Shown piece after piece: positions 45,721 through 57,315 of a DNA stretch of 64,000 nt. Source of the DNA: Erodium maritimum (Eukaryota > Streptophyta > Magnoliopsida > Geraniales > Geraniaceae); assembly GCA_963921825.1 (NCBI GenBank), contig OY997588.1, positions 132,029,203-132,093,202 on the forward strand, written 5' to 3'. The translations under genes and the position numbers were made by a program. The first letter of the stretch is position 1. The number at the start of each line of letters is the position of its first letter. The notes beneath the pieces were generated by a model, which did not search any database, had not been told where the DNA came from, and saw nothing but the letters and a program-made list of their open reading frames with translations.

Positions 45721-46337
45721 GGCGGAGAACGAAGCATGAGCCTAGATCTCCTATGTGGGATAGTGTTTGTTTAGGGAAAGCAGAAGGAACCAGGACCTGG
45801 TTGAAGGAGTGGGTCTTATCCGGAAAAAAGTGCTGAAGGCGAAAGGAAAGAGGAAGGCGGGACAATGCTATGTCCGAACCAAACAGATGAAAAGGCGTTG
45901 GAAATGACGGGAACTGTCCCACCGACCCGTCAGCTGAGGGATGAGGACGAGGAAGACGACCAACAGGTGAGAGCTTAGTAACAACCTTGGCAGGATCCAT
46001 GAGAACCTGGGGGGGGGGGTTCCATAATGAGGCATATCCTCCGATACTAAGGGCGATGGGTGATAGGACGTCTCAGGAAGCCAGGAAGAGCAACCCAACA
46101 ACATTAGAACTATTTTGTTTGTTTCGTATTAGGTTGAATAATTTGGAAATTGTGATAGGAGGTCATCTTTAGTTAGTGTCTACGATAAAAAAAAAATAGC
46201 ATATTTTCTATGGGTTCACGAGAACCGGGTTACTTACGGAAGACTCAGACAATATTCTAGTGCCCAGCGCTTGGTCCTATTTTGTAACTTCTGATTTATT
46301 TAATGCACGCCACTGTTTGTCGTTTAAGAAAAAACAC
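45721..46337 (+). mobile_element. Decayed retroelement DNA ending in an L1-type 3' tail
   Basis: 46193-46337 (ATGGGTTCACGAGAACCGGG, then CTTACGGAAG, ending TTTAAGAAAAAAC) aligns with the 3' UTR and A-tail of the L1 at 37800-40175. The part before it has an open minus-strand frame (46000-45572) without a known domain. Another A-run lies at 46189-46197. Confidence 0.45.
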
Positions 46338-46441
46338 AACATATAATTAATTAAAACCTAAATAACTCTATTCTATGATCAGCATATGACAAACAAACAG
46401 AAAATTTGCAAATATTTATTCAATAACAAGCAATGACCGAC

Positions 46442-47508
46442 TAGGGATGACAATAATACCCAGGCCCGACGGGGACCCGACCTGCCCGACCCGAAAAAAT
46501 CGGGCCTGACCCGGCCCATTGTACAAATGGACCGGGTACGGGTAGTTTGATCGGGCTTTTAACCAGGCTCGGGTCGGGCTCGGGTTTGGTACTACCCAGC
46601 CCAGACCCGACCCGATAGGTTACTAAATAAAAAAAAAACTAAATTTATTTGTTAATTTTTACGTTTCTACCCTACATATACAATGAAAAATCAATTGGCT
46701 ATTTATTTATTAATTTTTACAGGTTTATAGTTATTTTATATATATACATATATACACGCAGGTTTGTTGTTACATGTATTATTTACAGTTGTACAGGAGC
46801 AGATAAAAGAGAAGTTCAATTTTCTTATTTTTATACGTAGTTGAAAGAGTAAATTAAGTTACATGTCACACATGTTTGGTCTTATACATATTATATAATA
46901 TACATATGTAATTACATGAATATAATCAAAAATATGTATAAATTATGGTGTTTTATACATATAAAATATAGTTACATGAACAAATTGTATAAAACATGTT
47001 ATGTTAGTCGCATATTTTATTGTTTTTCTATATATGAATACTTATTTATTGTATGGTTACTTTATTTCCGAATTTATTCAATATGGATTCTCAATCCAAT
47101 TTTATTTATACTCCCGTGGTTGTGAGTAATAATGAACCTTTGAATGGGGATCAAGTGGTTAACTTACCGATTCATAATAATGAAGATGTTGTCCCTAGCA
47201 CAAATTCGGAGCTGGTTTGATGTTACTTGTTTTACCTATCCGAGATGATAAGATTATATGTTTCATATAAATATATGAAACTTTTACGCATCATATATAC
47301 ATGATTTGTCAATATAAATTGAGTAGTGAAATAAAATTATGGTGTCACGGGCGGGTAGGGTAATACCCGACCCGATCGGGCCATAAGCGGGCCGGGTAGC
47401 AAACGGGCCACTATCGGGTCCCGGACGGGCTCGGGCCACATGTAGGGAAATCGGGCCGGGTACGGGTATTACAAAACCCGGCCCAAACCCGACCCATTGC
47501 CATCCCTA
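46442..47508 (+). mobile_element. hAT transposon derivative with GGGCCGGGT-rich ends
   Basis: 1067 bp. A perfect 8-bp target duplication TGACCGAC (46434-46441 and 47509-47516) flanks termini TAGGGATGACAAT and (reverse complement) TAGGGATGGCAAT. The subterminal ~170 bases at both ends are dense in CCCGACCC/GGGTCGGG and GGGCCGGG motifs, probable transposase-binding sites. The middle is AT-rich with one 45-codon open frame (47083-47220, MDSQSNFIYTPVVVSNNEP) that looks like the 5' remnant of a transposase gene. No transposase core is left, so it is non-autonomous. Confidence 0.85.
47083..47220 (+). pseudogene. Possible 5' remnant of a hAT transposase gene
   Basis: A 45-residue open frame starts MDSQSNFIYTPV and is rich in Asn and Val. 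It sits where the transposase gene would begin inside the element at 46442-47508. Its origin is inferred from position only; no hAT domain remains. Confidence 0.35.
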
Positions 47509-47516
47509 TGACCGAC

Positions 47517-47998
47517 TAATAAAAATGTCATTAATTACATATATGTATAGCAAAAACATTTTAACAAATGGAAATAAAATTGTTTTATAAGGCGGAGAAA
47601 AGGAGATATAGAATCATAAGTACTCGCTGAGTCGACCCGAGACACCTCGGTCAACTCACCTATTGTAGTAATAGAAGACATTTTTGTATGGTCTAATTTC
47701 GGCTATCATTAATCGAGCGTGAGAGACACGGATCGCTGACTAACCAATCAAATTTCAACACGTGCAATATCCAAAGTTTTATTCGTAAAAAGGGAAAATG
47801 AAAATGGAACCCTAAAAAGCGCCGGGTCGAGTTGGAAATTTTCACCCAGCCACTCCACTCGCGACTCACGATTCCGGACGATCCCGCCTCGTTTTCTTTC
47901 CCGAGAAACCCAAAAATTTATTCCGATTCTGAGCCCAAGGACAACCGATTCACCGTTCCTCAGCTCCGTGTCAAATTTCAAGAGAACAGCGACGTTCC
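47517..47998. other. Promoter region and leader of the BED-hAT gene
   Basis: No coding sequence. The leader exon probably starts near 47800-47900 and runs to the donor at 48031. No clear TATA box is visible. Confidence 0.4.
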
Positions 47999-48028
47999 AT
48001 GGCCGGCCGATCAGCGCTGCTTCTGTGA
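47999..48028 (+). promoter_or_regulatory. Upstream ORF in the leader exon of the BED-hAT gene
   Basis: ATG GCC GGC begins a nine-codon frame (MAGRSALLL) that stops with TGA two bases before the leader intron donor at 48031. It lies in good context (CCATGG), so it may reduce translation of the main frame, which starts after a 335-bp intron (48031-48365). Confidence 0.5.
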
Positions 48029-48388
48029 AGGTACTCCGAGCGCTTCTCCAATTCTTCTCTCGTTTCTGTTCAATGTCAGCTATAGCTGTGAAGATTTGTT
48101 CGATGCCATTTTCAATTGCAAATTCAAGTTTGAGAGAACAGAATTAGGATCATATAAGTTGTTATAGCCTTGAAGTGGTCCAAGTTTGTGTATGTGATTT
48201 TCTGTGTACTCAGTCTTGCTCTGAGCTCTTGTATTGTTGGTAAGAAGATATGTTCTGTCAAATTATGGAGGGCTCAATGTGGTTGTGTTGGTGTGTTCTT
48301 TTTTGTATGCATTACTTTTGTATGTCATGCACCAGCTAAGGCTGGAAGATGATGTTTCTGTGCAGGTACTTGGGTGGTTGATGATTTC

Positions 48389-51300
48389 ATGGCCTCGCTC
48401 CGGTCTTCTGGGTTTGTTGACCCGGGGTGGGAGCATGGTGTTCCCCAAGATGAGAGGAAGAAGAAGGTGAAGTGCAACTATTGTGGTAAAATAGTTAGTG
48501 GTGGGATATATAGGTTAAAACAACATTTAGCTCGAGTTTCTGGGGAGGTTACTTATTGTGATAAGGCTCCAGAGGAAGTGTACCTTAGGATGAAGGAAAA
48601 CTTGAAAGGGTGTCGGTCCAACAAGAAACCAAGGAAATGTGAGGATGATGCGCAGGCCTATCTGACCTTTCACTCAAACGATGATGAAGAGGATTCGGAG
48701 CATGGTGGATATAGAAGCAAAGGGAAGCAGTTGATGGGTGATGGGAACTTGGTCATAAACTTGACCCCTCTTCGGTCATTGGGGTATGTTGACCCGGGAT
48801 GGGAACACGGTATTGCTCAGGATTTGAGGAAGAAAAAGGTTAAATGCAACTATTGTGAGAAAATAGTTAGTGGAGGTATTAACCGTTTCAAACAACACCT
48901 AGCAAGAATACCCGGAGAAGTAGCACCTTGTAAAAATGCTCCTGAGGATGTGTATCTTAAAATAAAAGAGAATATGAAATGGCATCGTACCGGGAGGAGA
49001 CACAGACGACCTGATACTAAGGAGATATCCGCCTTCTATATGCAATCAGATAATGAAGATGATGAGGATGAGCAAGAGGATGATGTTCTGCCTTGTATGA
49101 CCAAGGAGGGTCAGATAGTTGTGGCTTCAGATAAGAGAATGGGAAAAGACTTGAGACGGACTTTCATGGGGGTGTCCTCTAGTGGTGGTTCTGAACCAGT
49201 ATTAAAAAGATCAAGACTTGATTCGGTTTTCCTTAAGGCACCAATGTGCCATTCGCCGCCATCTTACAAGCAAGTAAAAGTAAAAACAGAGTCCAACAAA
49301 AGAATCCGCAAGGAAGTTACTTCTGCTATTTGTAAGTTTTTTTACCATGCAGGAATTCCCTTACAAGCAGCCAACTCGTTGTACTTCCATAAGATGCTGG
49401 AGTTGGTTGGGCAATATGGACCTGGATTAGTCGGTCCTCCAAGCCAATTGATATCTGGTAGGTTTCTACAGGAGGAAATTGAAACCATTAAAGGCTACCT
49501 GGCAGAATATAAGGCTTCCTGGGCAATCACTGGCTGTTCTGTATTGGCTGATAGTTGGAGAGATGCACAACGTAGGACGATTATCAACTTTCTAGTATCT
49601 TGCCCCCATGGTGTATACTTCATTTCCTCAGTTGATGCCACTACTGTGATAGAAGACGCAACATGTTTATTCAATCTACTGGATAAAGTGGTTGAGGAAA
49701 TTGGTGAGGAACATGTAGTGCAGGTATTCATCTTTTAATCCTGTTCCATTTGTTCAAGTAGTTATTTTTCCCTGGTTAGCTGCAATTCATTGTTTCGTTC
49801 TCTTGCAGGTAATTACTGAGAATACACCCAGTTACAAGGCTGCTGGAAAGTTGCTCGAAGAGAAGAGAAAGAATTTGTTTTGGACACCGTGTGCAACCTA
49901 CTGCATTGATAGGATGCTTGAAGATTTCTTGAAGTTAAAATGTGTCAAAGACTGCATGGAGAAAGGCCAAAAACTTACAAAGTTCATCTACAATCAAATT
50001 TGGTTATTAAGTTATATGAAGAGAGACTTTACCCAGGGGCAAGAACTTCTGAGGCCGGCTGTGACGCAATGTGCCTCTAGCTTTGCCACTTTAAAAAATT
50101 TGTTGGATCACAGGATTGGTCTTAGAAGAATGTTTCAGTCAAACAAATGGCTTTCCTCTCGGCTATCCAAGTCATACGAGGGTAAAGAGGTGGAGAAGAT
50201 TGTGACGAATGTTACATTCTGGAAGAAGGTGCAGTATGTAAGGAAGTCAGTAGACCCTATAATGCAAGTGATTCAAAAGCTTGATAGTGGGGAAAACCTG
50301 TCAATGCCTTCTATATATAATGATATGTATAAGGCAAAGCTTACTATCAAATCTATTCACAGTGATGATGCGCGGAAGTATAGTCCATTCTGGAATGTGA
50401 TAGATAGTCACTGGAACTCATTGTTCCACCATCCTCTTTATATGGCTGCGTACTTCCTAAATCCATCGCACAGATATCGACCTGATTTTGTACCGGTATG
50501 ATAAATAGTGATAGTTTGTTCATCATGAGTAACATATTTATTACTTTTGTGAGTGAAGTTCTGTTTTACATAAATGTAGCACTCTGAAGTAGTACGTGGA
50601 TTAAATGAATGCATTGTTCGGCTTGAGCCAGACCACATAAGAAGGATTTCTGCATCCATGCAGGTAGGATTTTTATGTAAAAGTCCATCAGTTGAATCTT
50701 TATATCCCCGAGTAGATTTCTTATAATTTTCTCTTTGCCTTGCACGCTTCCATAGATTTCTGACTATAATTCTGCCAAATCTGATTTCGGGACTGAACTG
50801 GCAATCAGCACAAGAACTGAGCTTGATCCAGGTAATGACATTAACTCGTTATTTGTGAACTGCACATGGCATCCTCATATACTCAAAAAGTATGTGAGTG
50901 AATTATTTTATACTCTCAGTTATGACCTCGTACTGATTATTAGATTTTGCTTCCCAGCTGCATGGTGGCAACAACATGGGATAAGTTGCTTAGAGTTGCA
51001 ACGAATTGCTGTACGCATATTAAGCCAAACATGCTCATCTATTGGGTGTGAGCATTCTTGGGGTATATATGATCAGATCCATGGCCAAAGGCACAACCGG
51101 ATAGCTCAGAAAAGATTGAATGATCTTATCTATGTTCACTACAACCTGCGGCTTAGGGAACACCAATTAAGAAAAAGGTCTTCTGACTCAATGCCCATTG
51201 ACAGTGGTTTGTCAGAATGTTTACTGGGTGATTGGATTGTTGAAGCAGAAAAGCAAGCCTGGCAAGATGACGAGGTATCTTCGAACAAAACAGTTTGTTT

Positions 51301-51792
51301 TTCTTTTCATCGAGGGTGCATTTTCTCCAAGTGATTATTTATGCTTCTATATTTTGATTACCAAATCTTAACTGGCTATTCGCTGCAAATACACAATTTG
51401 TTACTTGGCACATTAACTGGCAGTTTGCTGTGTCATATGTAGTAAAATAAACCCTTGGTAAAAGTTTCTTCATACCCTTGAAATACATTGTCTCCTTGCT
51501 GATTGAGGAATGTGTGCTATCTTTTTTAGCATACTGGAGTTTCAACCCCACCAGTGCTATATTTTAATGATTTTTATATTTGCAGGAAGTCCTTTGCAAT
51601 GAAGTAGAACAAGGTGATTTGTATGAGAATGAGTTGATTGAGTACGAAGAGGAAGGTACAGAGATGAGGAATGGATTGGTGGAGCAGGTGAGTTATACTG
51701 ATGCAGAACCAGGGGATGTTGATCCAGTTCAGGCCGCTACCGACGATGAGGGAGATTTCAATTTTTTTGATGATGATCTCAGTGATGATTAA
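48389..51792 (+). CDS. Domesticated hAT transposase-like protein with two BED zinc fingers
   Basis: Six coding exons: 48389-49723, 49809-50495, 50580-50663, 50756-50831, 50958-51274, 51586-51792, all GT-AG, giving 901 aa. The ATG at 48389 is the first good start; the frame is open upstream only to a GTG. Two BED fingers, C29-C32-H46-C57 and C153-C156-H170-C181, each follow a GYVDPGWEHG-like segment, so they are a tandem duplication. An acidic stretch (about 220-235), a DUF659 domain (about 350-505), a hAT core and the C-terminal hAT dimerisation domain (about 735-800, SIGCEHSWGIYDQIH) follow. The tail is acidic (FNFFDDDLSDD). Length and double BED resemble the Arabidopsis At3g17450-type gene. 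Introns, an intact frame and no terminal repeats or target duplications argue for a host gene. It is probably a nuclear DNA-binding protein of unknown target. It is convergent with PDK, ~880 bases apart. Confidence 0.92.
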
Positions 51793-52278
51793 TGTAGCTG
51801 GTAGGACTCAACACCAATGCAGATTAATGACAATGACAGTGCATATGTTGGTGTTGGTGTTGATGTAGCTAAATTTTGTTAACATGTTAGGAAGCTGCTC
51901 TAATCCTACAATGTATTTTGCACAGTTAATTAGTATATATGAAGGAAAGATCACAGTTTTTCATCGCTATATAGATGTGCTTTTGGTGTCCAATTACATT
52001 TCTACATGAAGGGACAATCTGAGGAAAGGAGAATTTTTTTTCCTTAACAAAATAATAAGATACATGGAAACATTAAGAAGAGTGATACTGGAAGCTTGCT
52101 ACAACTATAATGGACATGAATTGTAAATGTGGATGCTTGGAGAAGACTTTTGAATTTATCAATGGAGTGGTTCAAAAGGGAATATCTTTCTAGAATTGCA
52201 TACCGATACACTGGTATTTTCTGACACTTGAATCCTGTAAACAAAGTCAGAAAAAAAAATTATAAACTCATGGATTTT

Positions 52279-52425
52279 GGGTCTTAGCATTCTTGAGGAG
52301 AATGTATAATTACATCCATGGCCAAGGCGACAATTGGATAGCTCAGAAAAGATTGAATGATCTTATCTATATGCTCGCAACAACCTGTTAGAGAGCGCCA
52401 AATTAAGTAAAAGGTTTAAGATGAA
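52279..52425 (+). pseudogene. Duplicated fragment of the BED-hAT gene's dimerisation exon
   Basis: AGCATTCTTG, ATCCATGGCCAA, GGATAGCTCAGAAAAGATTG, AATGATCTTATCTAT and AACCTG match exon 6 of the gene upstream (about 51050-51185) with many small changes. The open frame is lost, no splice sites are kept, and the copy lies ~490 bases past the stop codon. It is a partial tandem duplication, now decayed. Confidence 0.8.
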
Positions 52426-52672
52426 AGAGAGCATGCAGGGCAGGAGAGTAGATGAAGACAGTAAAAAAGAAACTACATACAATCATCCCCTATAAAGAAT
52501 GGGTCAATTAATCAATCTTGTACATGAACAAGTTAGACCACAGAATATACAAGGAAAAAAGAAGTGCCAATGTACTAGAGTAAAAAAAAACTTGACAGCA
52601 ATGTGTAACCCTCCTACAACAAAAGTTGCTTGTCTTGGGGGTTTGGGTTTGGAGCCACAACCTACATTACAT

Positions 52673-55600
52673 TCATGGAAGGGGTTCTTGTGAATCTCCC
52701 AAACGAGACAAGTGGAGGTATGCATCAGTCCCTGCAGCCACGTAACAAAAACATTCAGATATATGAGGAAATGTTGGTTCTAGAAAAGCAATTCCATGAG
52801 ACCGGACCACAAAAGAAAATCAGAGAAACAATATGATTATCTACAATGGCATATACAGAATACAATGAACACGAATACCCAAACAGCTATAACCAAAAGA
52901 TATATGCAGCTTTCAAAACTTCAGTCATCAATGAGTCAAGGAAACAAGAATACTACTATGGAAAAGGGATTTAACTTTTAAATTTGATAAATTCATAAGA
53001 ACTTGTACATATAGTAGAAGAGAAACTTAGGCATTTTATTTTTGGATTTAATCCTCCTTTTCAAACATTAGGTAATGTTTTTACAATAATTTTGCAGTCA
53101 TGTCAATCAATTTACAACAGAATCTCGAAAAGCGAATCCAGGAGAACAAGGGGGAATTAAGAGAGCTTGGTAAAGCCGTATAAGGATGCATAACTGCTAT
53201 AAAAAGTGTATACATTCCACTTCTGATGTTTCATCACTATTAGGTATAAAGCCAGGTCAGCATAGGACAAATGAATTCATATTTCCAAAATAACAGAAAG
53301 AAACATCAATTCTGGCAGACCCAGTGCAATTGCTCATATAGAAAACAGAGGATTACAACTTCAATATTTATATGGTAAATGCTATTAGCTGCAACTTCAA
53401 AGAAAGGGAAAAAAAGAAATAAATGACTATCACTTATAAATGCCACACATCTCTACCTTAAGTTCTTATTCTAGTATACTGCTTGTAGAATAATTATGGA
53501 ATTGATATGATGGCTCAGAGGTAAGTTTTAAATGAATAAGACAAGCAACTATTTAACTATGATTAGAATGATCATTGAACGGCTTCAAATGAGTTGTTTA
53601 AAAGTTTTTTTCCCGATTTCTTCAGTTAATCTAGTCAGTAACACAATTAAGGGAATATCTTATACATATTCACGCTATTGATTACTGGTATGGATGTTAC
53701 TTATCTAAATATTATAGCAGTGCCACTTTTAGAAGTCAAAGGCTAAGGATTCCTATGGTATTTGAAGGTAGTGTGCCAAAAAAAAAACATAAGAAATTCA
53801 ACAGTTTCAGAAAACTGCAACTCACCATATCCTTCCATGGAGATAATTTGTAGGTCCCCTCCAAAATACCGGGCATACAAGCGACTTATTGGAAGCCCAC
53901 AACCATATCCAGCCATTATTATCCCATTAGTTGATGTTCCCAGATCAATCTGCTCATCCAATGGATTTCTTGCAGTACTGTAAAGGTATGTGAAAATTTT
54001 GGGGAGACCGCTTCGTGGTATTCCACCACCCTCATCCGAGACCTATGAGCCAGGCAGATGAAACCAATTAAAAAACGGATTAGAATTACAACTGAAGCAG
54101 CACAGCTGCTTGCTAGACGCATGTCTCATCATATCCTCAGCTTAAACAAGAGGCTGCATGTTCGGTTGTTCTATTTGGAAACTCCATAAATTGCACTCTC
54201 TCCAACACAAATGCGTTAGTGCTTAGTAGCATTCAGAACAAGGAAAATTCACCATATTGAGAGGGAATACCTTGATAGTAACATCCTCTATTCCATCTGC
54301 AACTATTATCCTAACAGGAGGTGCAACTTTGTCCGAGTCCATAAACCTCTCTTGGACAGCGCGCAAGGAGTTCTTCACTAATTCAAACACCATAAGATGT
54401 AAATGTGAAGGGACATACCTGTCACAAAAGAAAACATGAATATTGCATGGTAAAGGAAGTAGTTATTTGTTTTCAAGCGATGGTGAAGGCAATAGGGTCG
54501 ATGTGCTTACGGGAATGTAAAGTTAGGATCCCCATATATATTAACATCAGGAGCACTGCCGTACTCTCGCATACAAATAGCGCGTGCATCCTCACTGGCA
54601 TTGCGTGCTACCTCCATAGGAGACATTTTTAAATGTATATAACCAACACAATGAGGAGGGGGATTTGGATTATGCAACTCCACATGCTGCCCTGAGTATC
54701 ACAAAAATTGAAGCATATATAGAAATTTTAGACCTTTCAACAACAATAACATAAGGACTGATGCAAATAAGAACTTTATCTACAGTAATAAAGCAACTAG
54801 ACAAATGAAGTTTTCCTAACCAATAAGCATTCGAATTCCAATTCTTGACATGTAAAAGCGATCCAGGAACTGCTGAATCTCGTTAAGGCCCTCATAGTAG
54901 ATCTTTGGTTGTTTCAAACTATTCTTTAACTGTTGGACACCCATAGCCATTGTCGGAACCACGTTGTTGTGTCTCACCTTAATTGCCTTGATCATTTCCG
55001 TAAATACCTTCTCATCATTGATATCTTTAATCTCGGGAAAAGATCTCAGATCACGGTAGGAATCCAAATACCAATCACGCACCTAAGATGAAAACAATTA
55101 CCATGAACTGAGTAGCTGCTGTTGGGAATGTAATCACACATATCTCACATAGATACTACATCTATCTATCTATAAGCCTGTCCTCATGCGAGTAATTTTG
55201 AATGAGTTAGAACCATGATGAAAAAAGGACATTACTGACCAAATTACAGCAAAGCAAATTCAGAGCAACCCTTCCCACCCCAGTGTCTCTAACATTTTAA
55301 AAAGCTTTTTCTTCAGTTAGGAAGCATAAAAAGAAGAAGGTTAGAGAGAGAAAGTAAGAGTACTTAGTATATACCAAGTCAAAACCTAATATGTATTCAA
55401 TGAAAAAAAAGTTCCTCAAATAGATAAACCATCAAAACTGCACTCTGGTGAGCCTAGCTAATCCACTCCTGCTACCATCAAAACGTTACAAATCAAATCA
55501 GACAGTAAAGTATAACATATAAAAAAGTCAGAATCTTATCAAAACATTGCATTAATCTACACATGACTAATATTAGTATAGAACAGTTCATAATTCAGAC

Positions 55601-56314
55601 CCAGTCAAATATATTATTATCGGTTACCCTTTTTGCCTACAGTACAAAATACTAGAAATATTGCAGTTCATAATTCAGTGCCAGTAAAACATAATATTCT
55701 CAGTTACCCTTTTGGCAACAGTAAACAAATAATAGAAATATTACATGAACGTTTATTTTTTATTACAGAAATCCATCACGTTCTATCAACAGTCTGATAA
55801 TATGAGACAAACCATCGACAAGTGCAGAGCATCCATTTCAGGCAGAATGATTCAAAACATAAATACCAATCAACTAGTCTTGAGCAAAGAAATGAAAATG
55901 CTAGAAAATCATAACAAAAAGGGCTCTGATCCGTGAATTCACGATCCATTAAAAAGCTCAGTCTCATTAGAAGGAAGAAAAAACAGCAGATGTAGAAATT
56001 TCAGAGAGAATGAAGAAAAATATGAGGAGGCGTTGGGCGAATTGAGAAAGCAGAAATGAAATGGATACCTTGAGAACAGCGGGCTTTTCGGATAAGCCAC
56101 AGGGGAGGCTCTCGAGCTCGATGGTTCGGCGAGCAATTCTGATGGGAAGCTCCTTGTGGAGAAATTGGGCGGAGAGGAGCAAATTGCGGTCGCCGGGCTT
56201 GAAATCCATCATGTAGCGGAGAGTGACGCCGGTCTGCTTCATGCAGCCCCATCGGTGGACCTCGTCGATCAAGGTCTTGGAGAAGGTGTCGCTCAGCTTC
56301 TTCTTCGCCGCCAT
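52673..56314 (-). CDS. PDK: Mitochondrial pyruvate dehydrogenase kinase (PDK)
   Basis: Six exons on the minus strand: 56314-56069, 55082-54821, 54691-54511, 54418-54271, 54042-53826, 52731-52673. All introns are GT-AG, giving 370 aa (plant PDKs are about 366). The short last exon, 59 bases coding [18 protein letters not shown], lies beyond a 1.09-kb intron. PDK phosphorylates the E1-alpha subunit of the mitochondrial pyruvate dehydrogenase complex and switches it off. The N-terminal BCDHK-type four-helix domain (about 20-180) contains H120 (RHNNVVP), matching the conserved plant PDK histidine. The GHKL ATPase domain shows the N-box E242-x3-N246 (FELVKNSL), G1 DEGGG (282-286) and G2 GYGCGLP (324-330). 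The start [11 protein letters not shown] is the first ATG, with a GA-repeat 90-120 bases upstream. No canonical cleavable targeting peptide is obvious, as in other plant PDKs. Confidence 0.95.
55583..55745. repeat. ~80-bp tandem duplication in PDK intron 1
   Basis: AGTTCATAATTCAG, GGTTACCCTTTTTGCC/AGTTACCCTTTTGGCA and TAGAAATATT occur twice in the same order, diverged by about a quarter. Not coding. Confidence 0.6.
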
Positions 56315-56400
56315 GGTGAAGAATTATCGGATTGGGAGAACTACATGCAAGGGCCAAGCTGCAGAACAGAGCCACAATGCGAAGGAACTGATATCATAGA

Positions 56401-56404
<4 letters not shown>

Positions 56405-56434
<30 letters not shown>
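56405..56434. repeat. (GA)n microsatellite in the PDK leader/promoter
   Basis: About 15 GA units, read as CT on the PDK strand, lie 90-120 bases upstream of the ATG. CT-rich leader tracts are common in plant genes. This one should be length-variable. Confidence 0.9.
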
Positions 56435-56435
<1 letters not shown>

Positions 56436-56439
56436 CCTT

Positions 56440-57315
56440 GGCTCTTGGGTCATGGCCATGGTGTGGGTGGAGAGTACTAGGGTTAAATTCGTTAACCAGA
56501 GTGACACGTGTCACCCCACACTTGCTTTGGAATTTCCGTCCGTAGTTTTGGCCGTTTCTCATTATCGTTTCCAAACCGTTTTCTTCCTTCCGTTGGGTTT
56601 CGGACCTTCAGTACTTCAACTCACTAAGTTGTGGATTTTAATACTAAATTTATTCAATATTTGATTTCGAAACTTTGTTAACGTAAAGGTAAGGGAGTAT
56701 CAAATCAAATAAATCCATTCGATAGAAAAGCTAAACGAAGCTAATACCAACTGCTCACTCTCTTTTAGGGTTTGTAGCGATAAATAATTAGGAGTTTTTC
56801 GTAACCTAAGAACGAAGTTTGCGTTAAGACAATGCACACTATGTAGGATTTAGGGGTTAGTTTATCAACAATAAACAAATTCATAATAATAGTAGTAAAA
56901 ATTGCAAAACGAATTTAGAATAACTTTTACCAGTCAGATAGCTTACTGATTAGGATTAAGGAAATTGGAGGTTTAATCGAGACGTGGTACTTCACTTTCC
57001 TTAAGACACTTATTGCCACGTATGAGAAACGGTCTCCCAGGGTACAACGATTAATGTAGGCGAACTCAAAACCGTCGAGAAAGTCACCAAGAACACAAGA
57101 GTAAGAATGAGAGACTATGTGTGAAATGTTTTTCGATTGTGTGTAAAATAAGACCAAGGATGTGAATATTTATAGCCTTTTAGAAAGGGAAAAGTGGGGA
57201 ATTCATAGGATCAGAATTTTAATAAAAAGATTAATATGATATTGACCATCATATTTTTTATTATCATCCAACACATTAATCGTAATGTAAATTGATTCTA
57301 GTTCAAGTGGGAGTT
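56440..57315. other. PDK upstream region and retroelement-like flank
   Basis: 56440-56700 should contain the PDK promoter; a GTGACACGTGTCACCCC palindrome with an ACGTG core lies at 56501-56517. The remainder is AT-rich without coding. A polypurine-like TTCAAGTGGGAG at 57302-57313 precedes the LTR start. Confidence 0.45.

Noticed and set aside
47832-48167. A plus-strand frame spanning the BED-hAT leader
   Set aside because: It crosses the leader intron donor at 48031 and has no domain; the leader is better explained as 5' UTR.
48374-48388. Start of the BED-hAT frame at an upstream GTG
   Set aside because: It lies eight bases inside the exon and is not an ATG; the ATG at 48389 starts the conserved segment.
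52499-52981. Small plus-strand frames after the BED-hAT gene
   Set aside because: They overlap the last exon, 3' UTR and intron of PDK on the other strand and match nothing.
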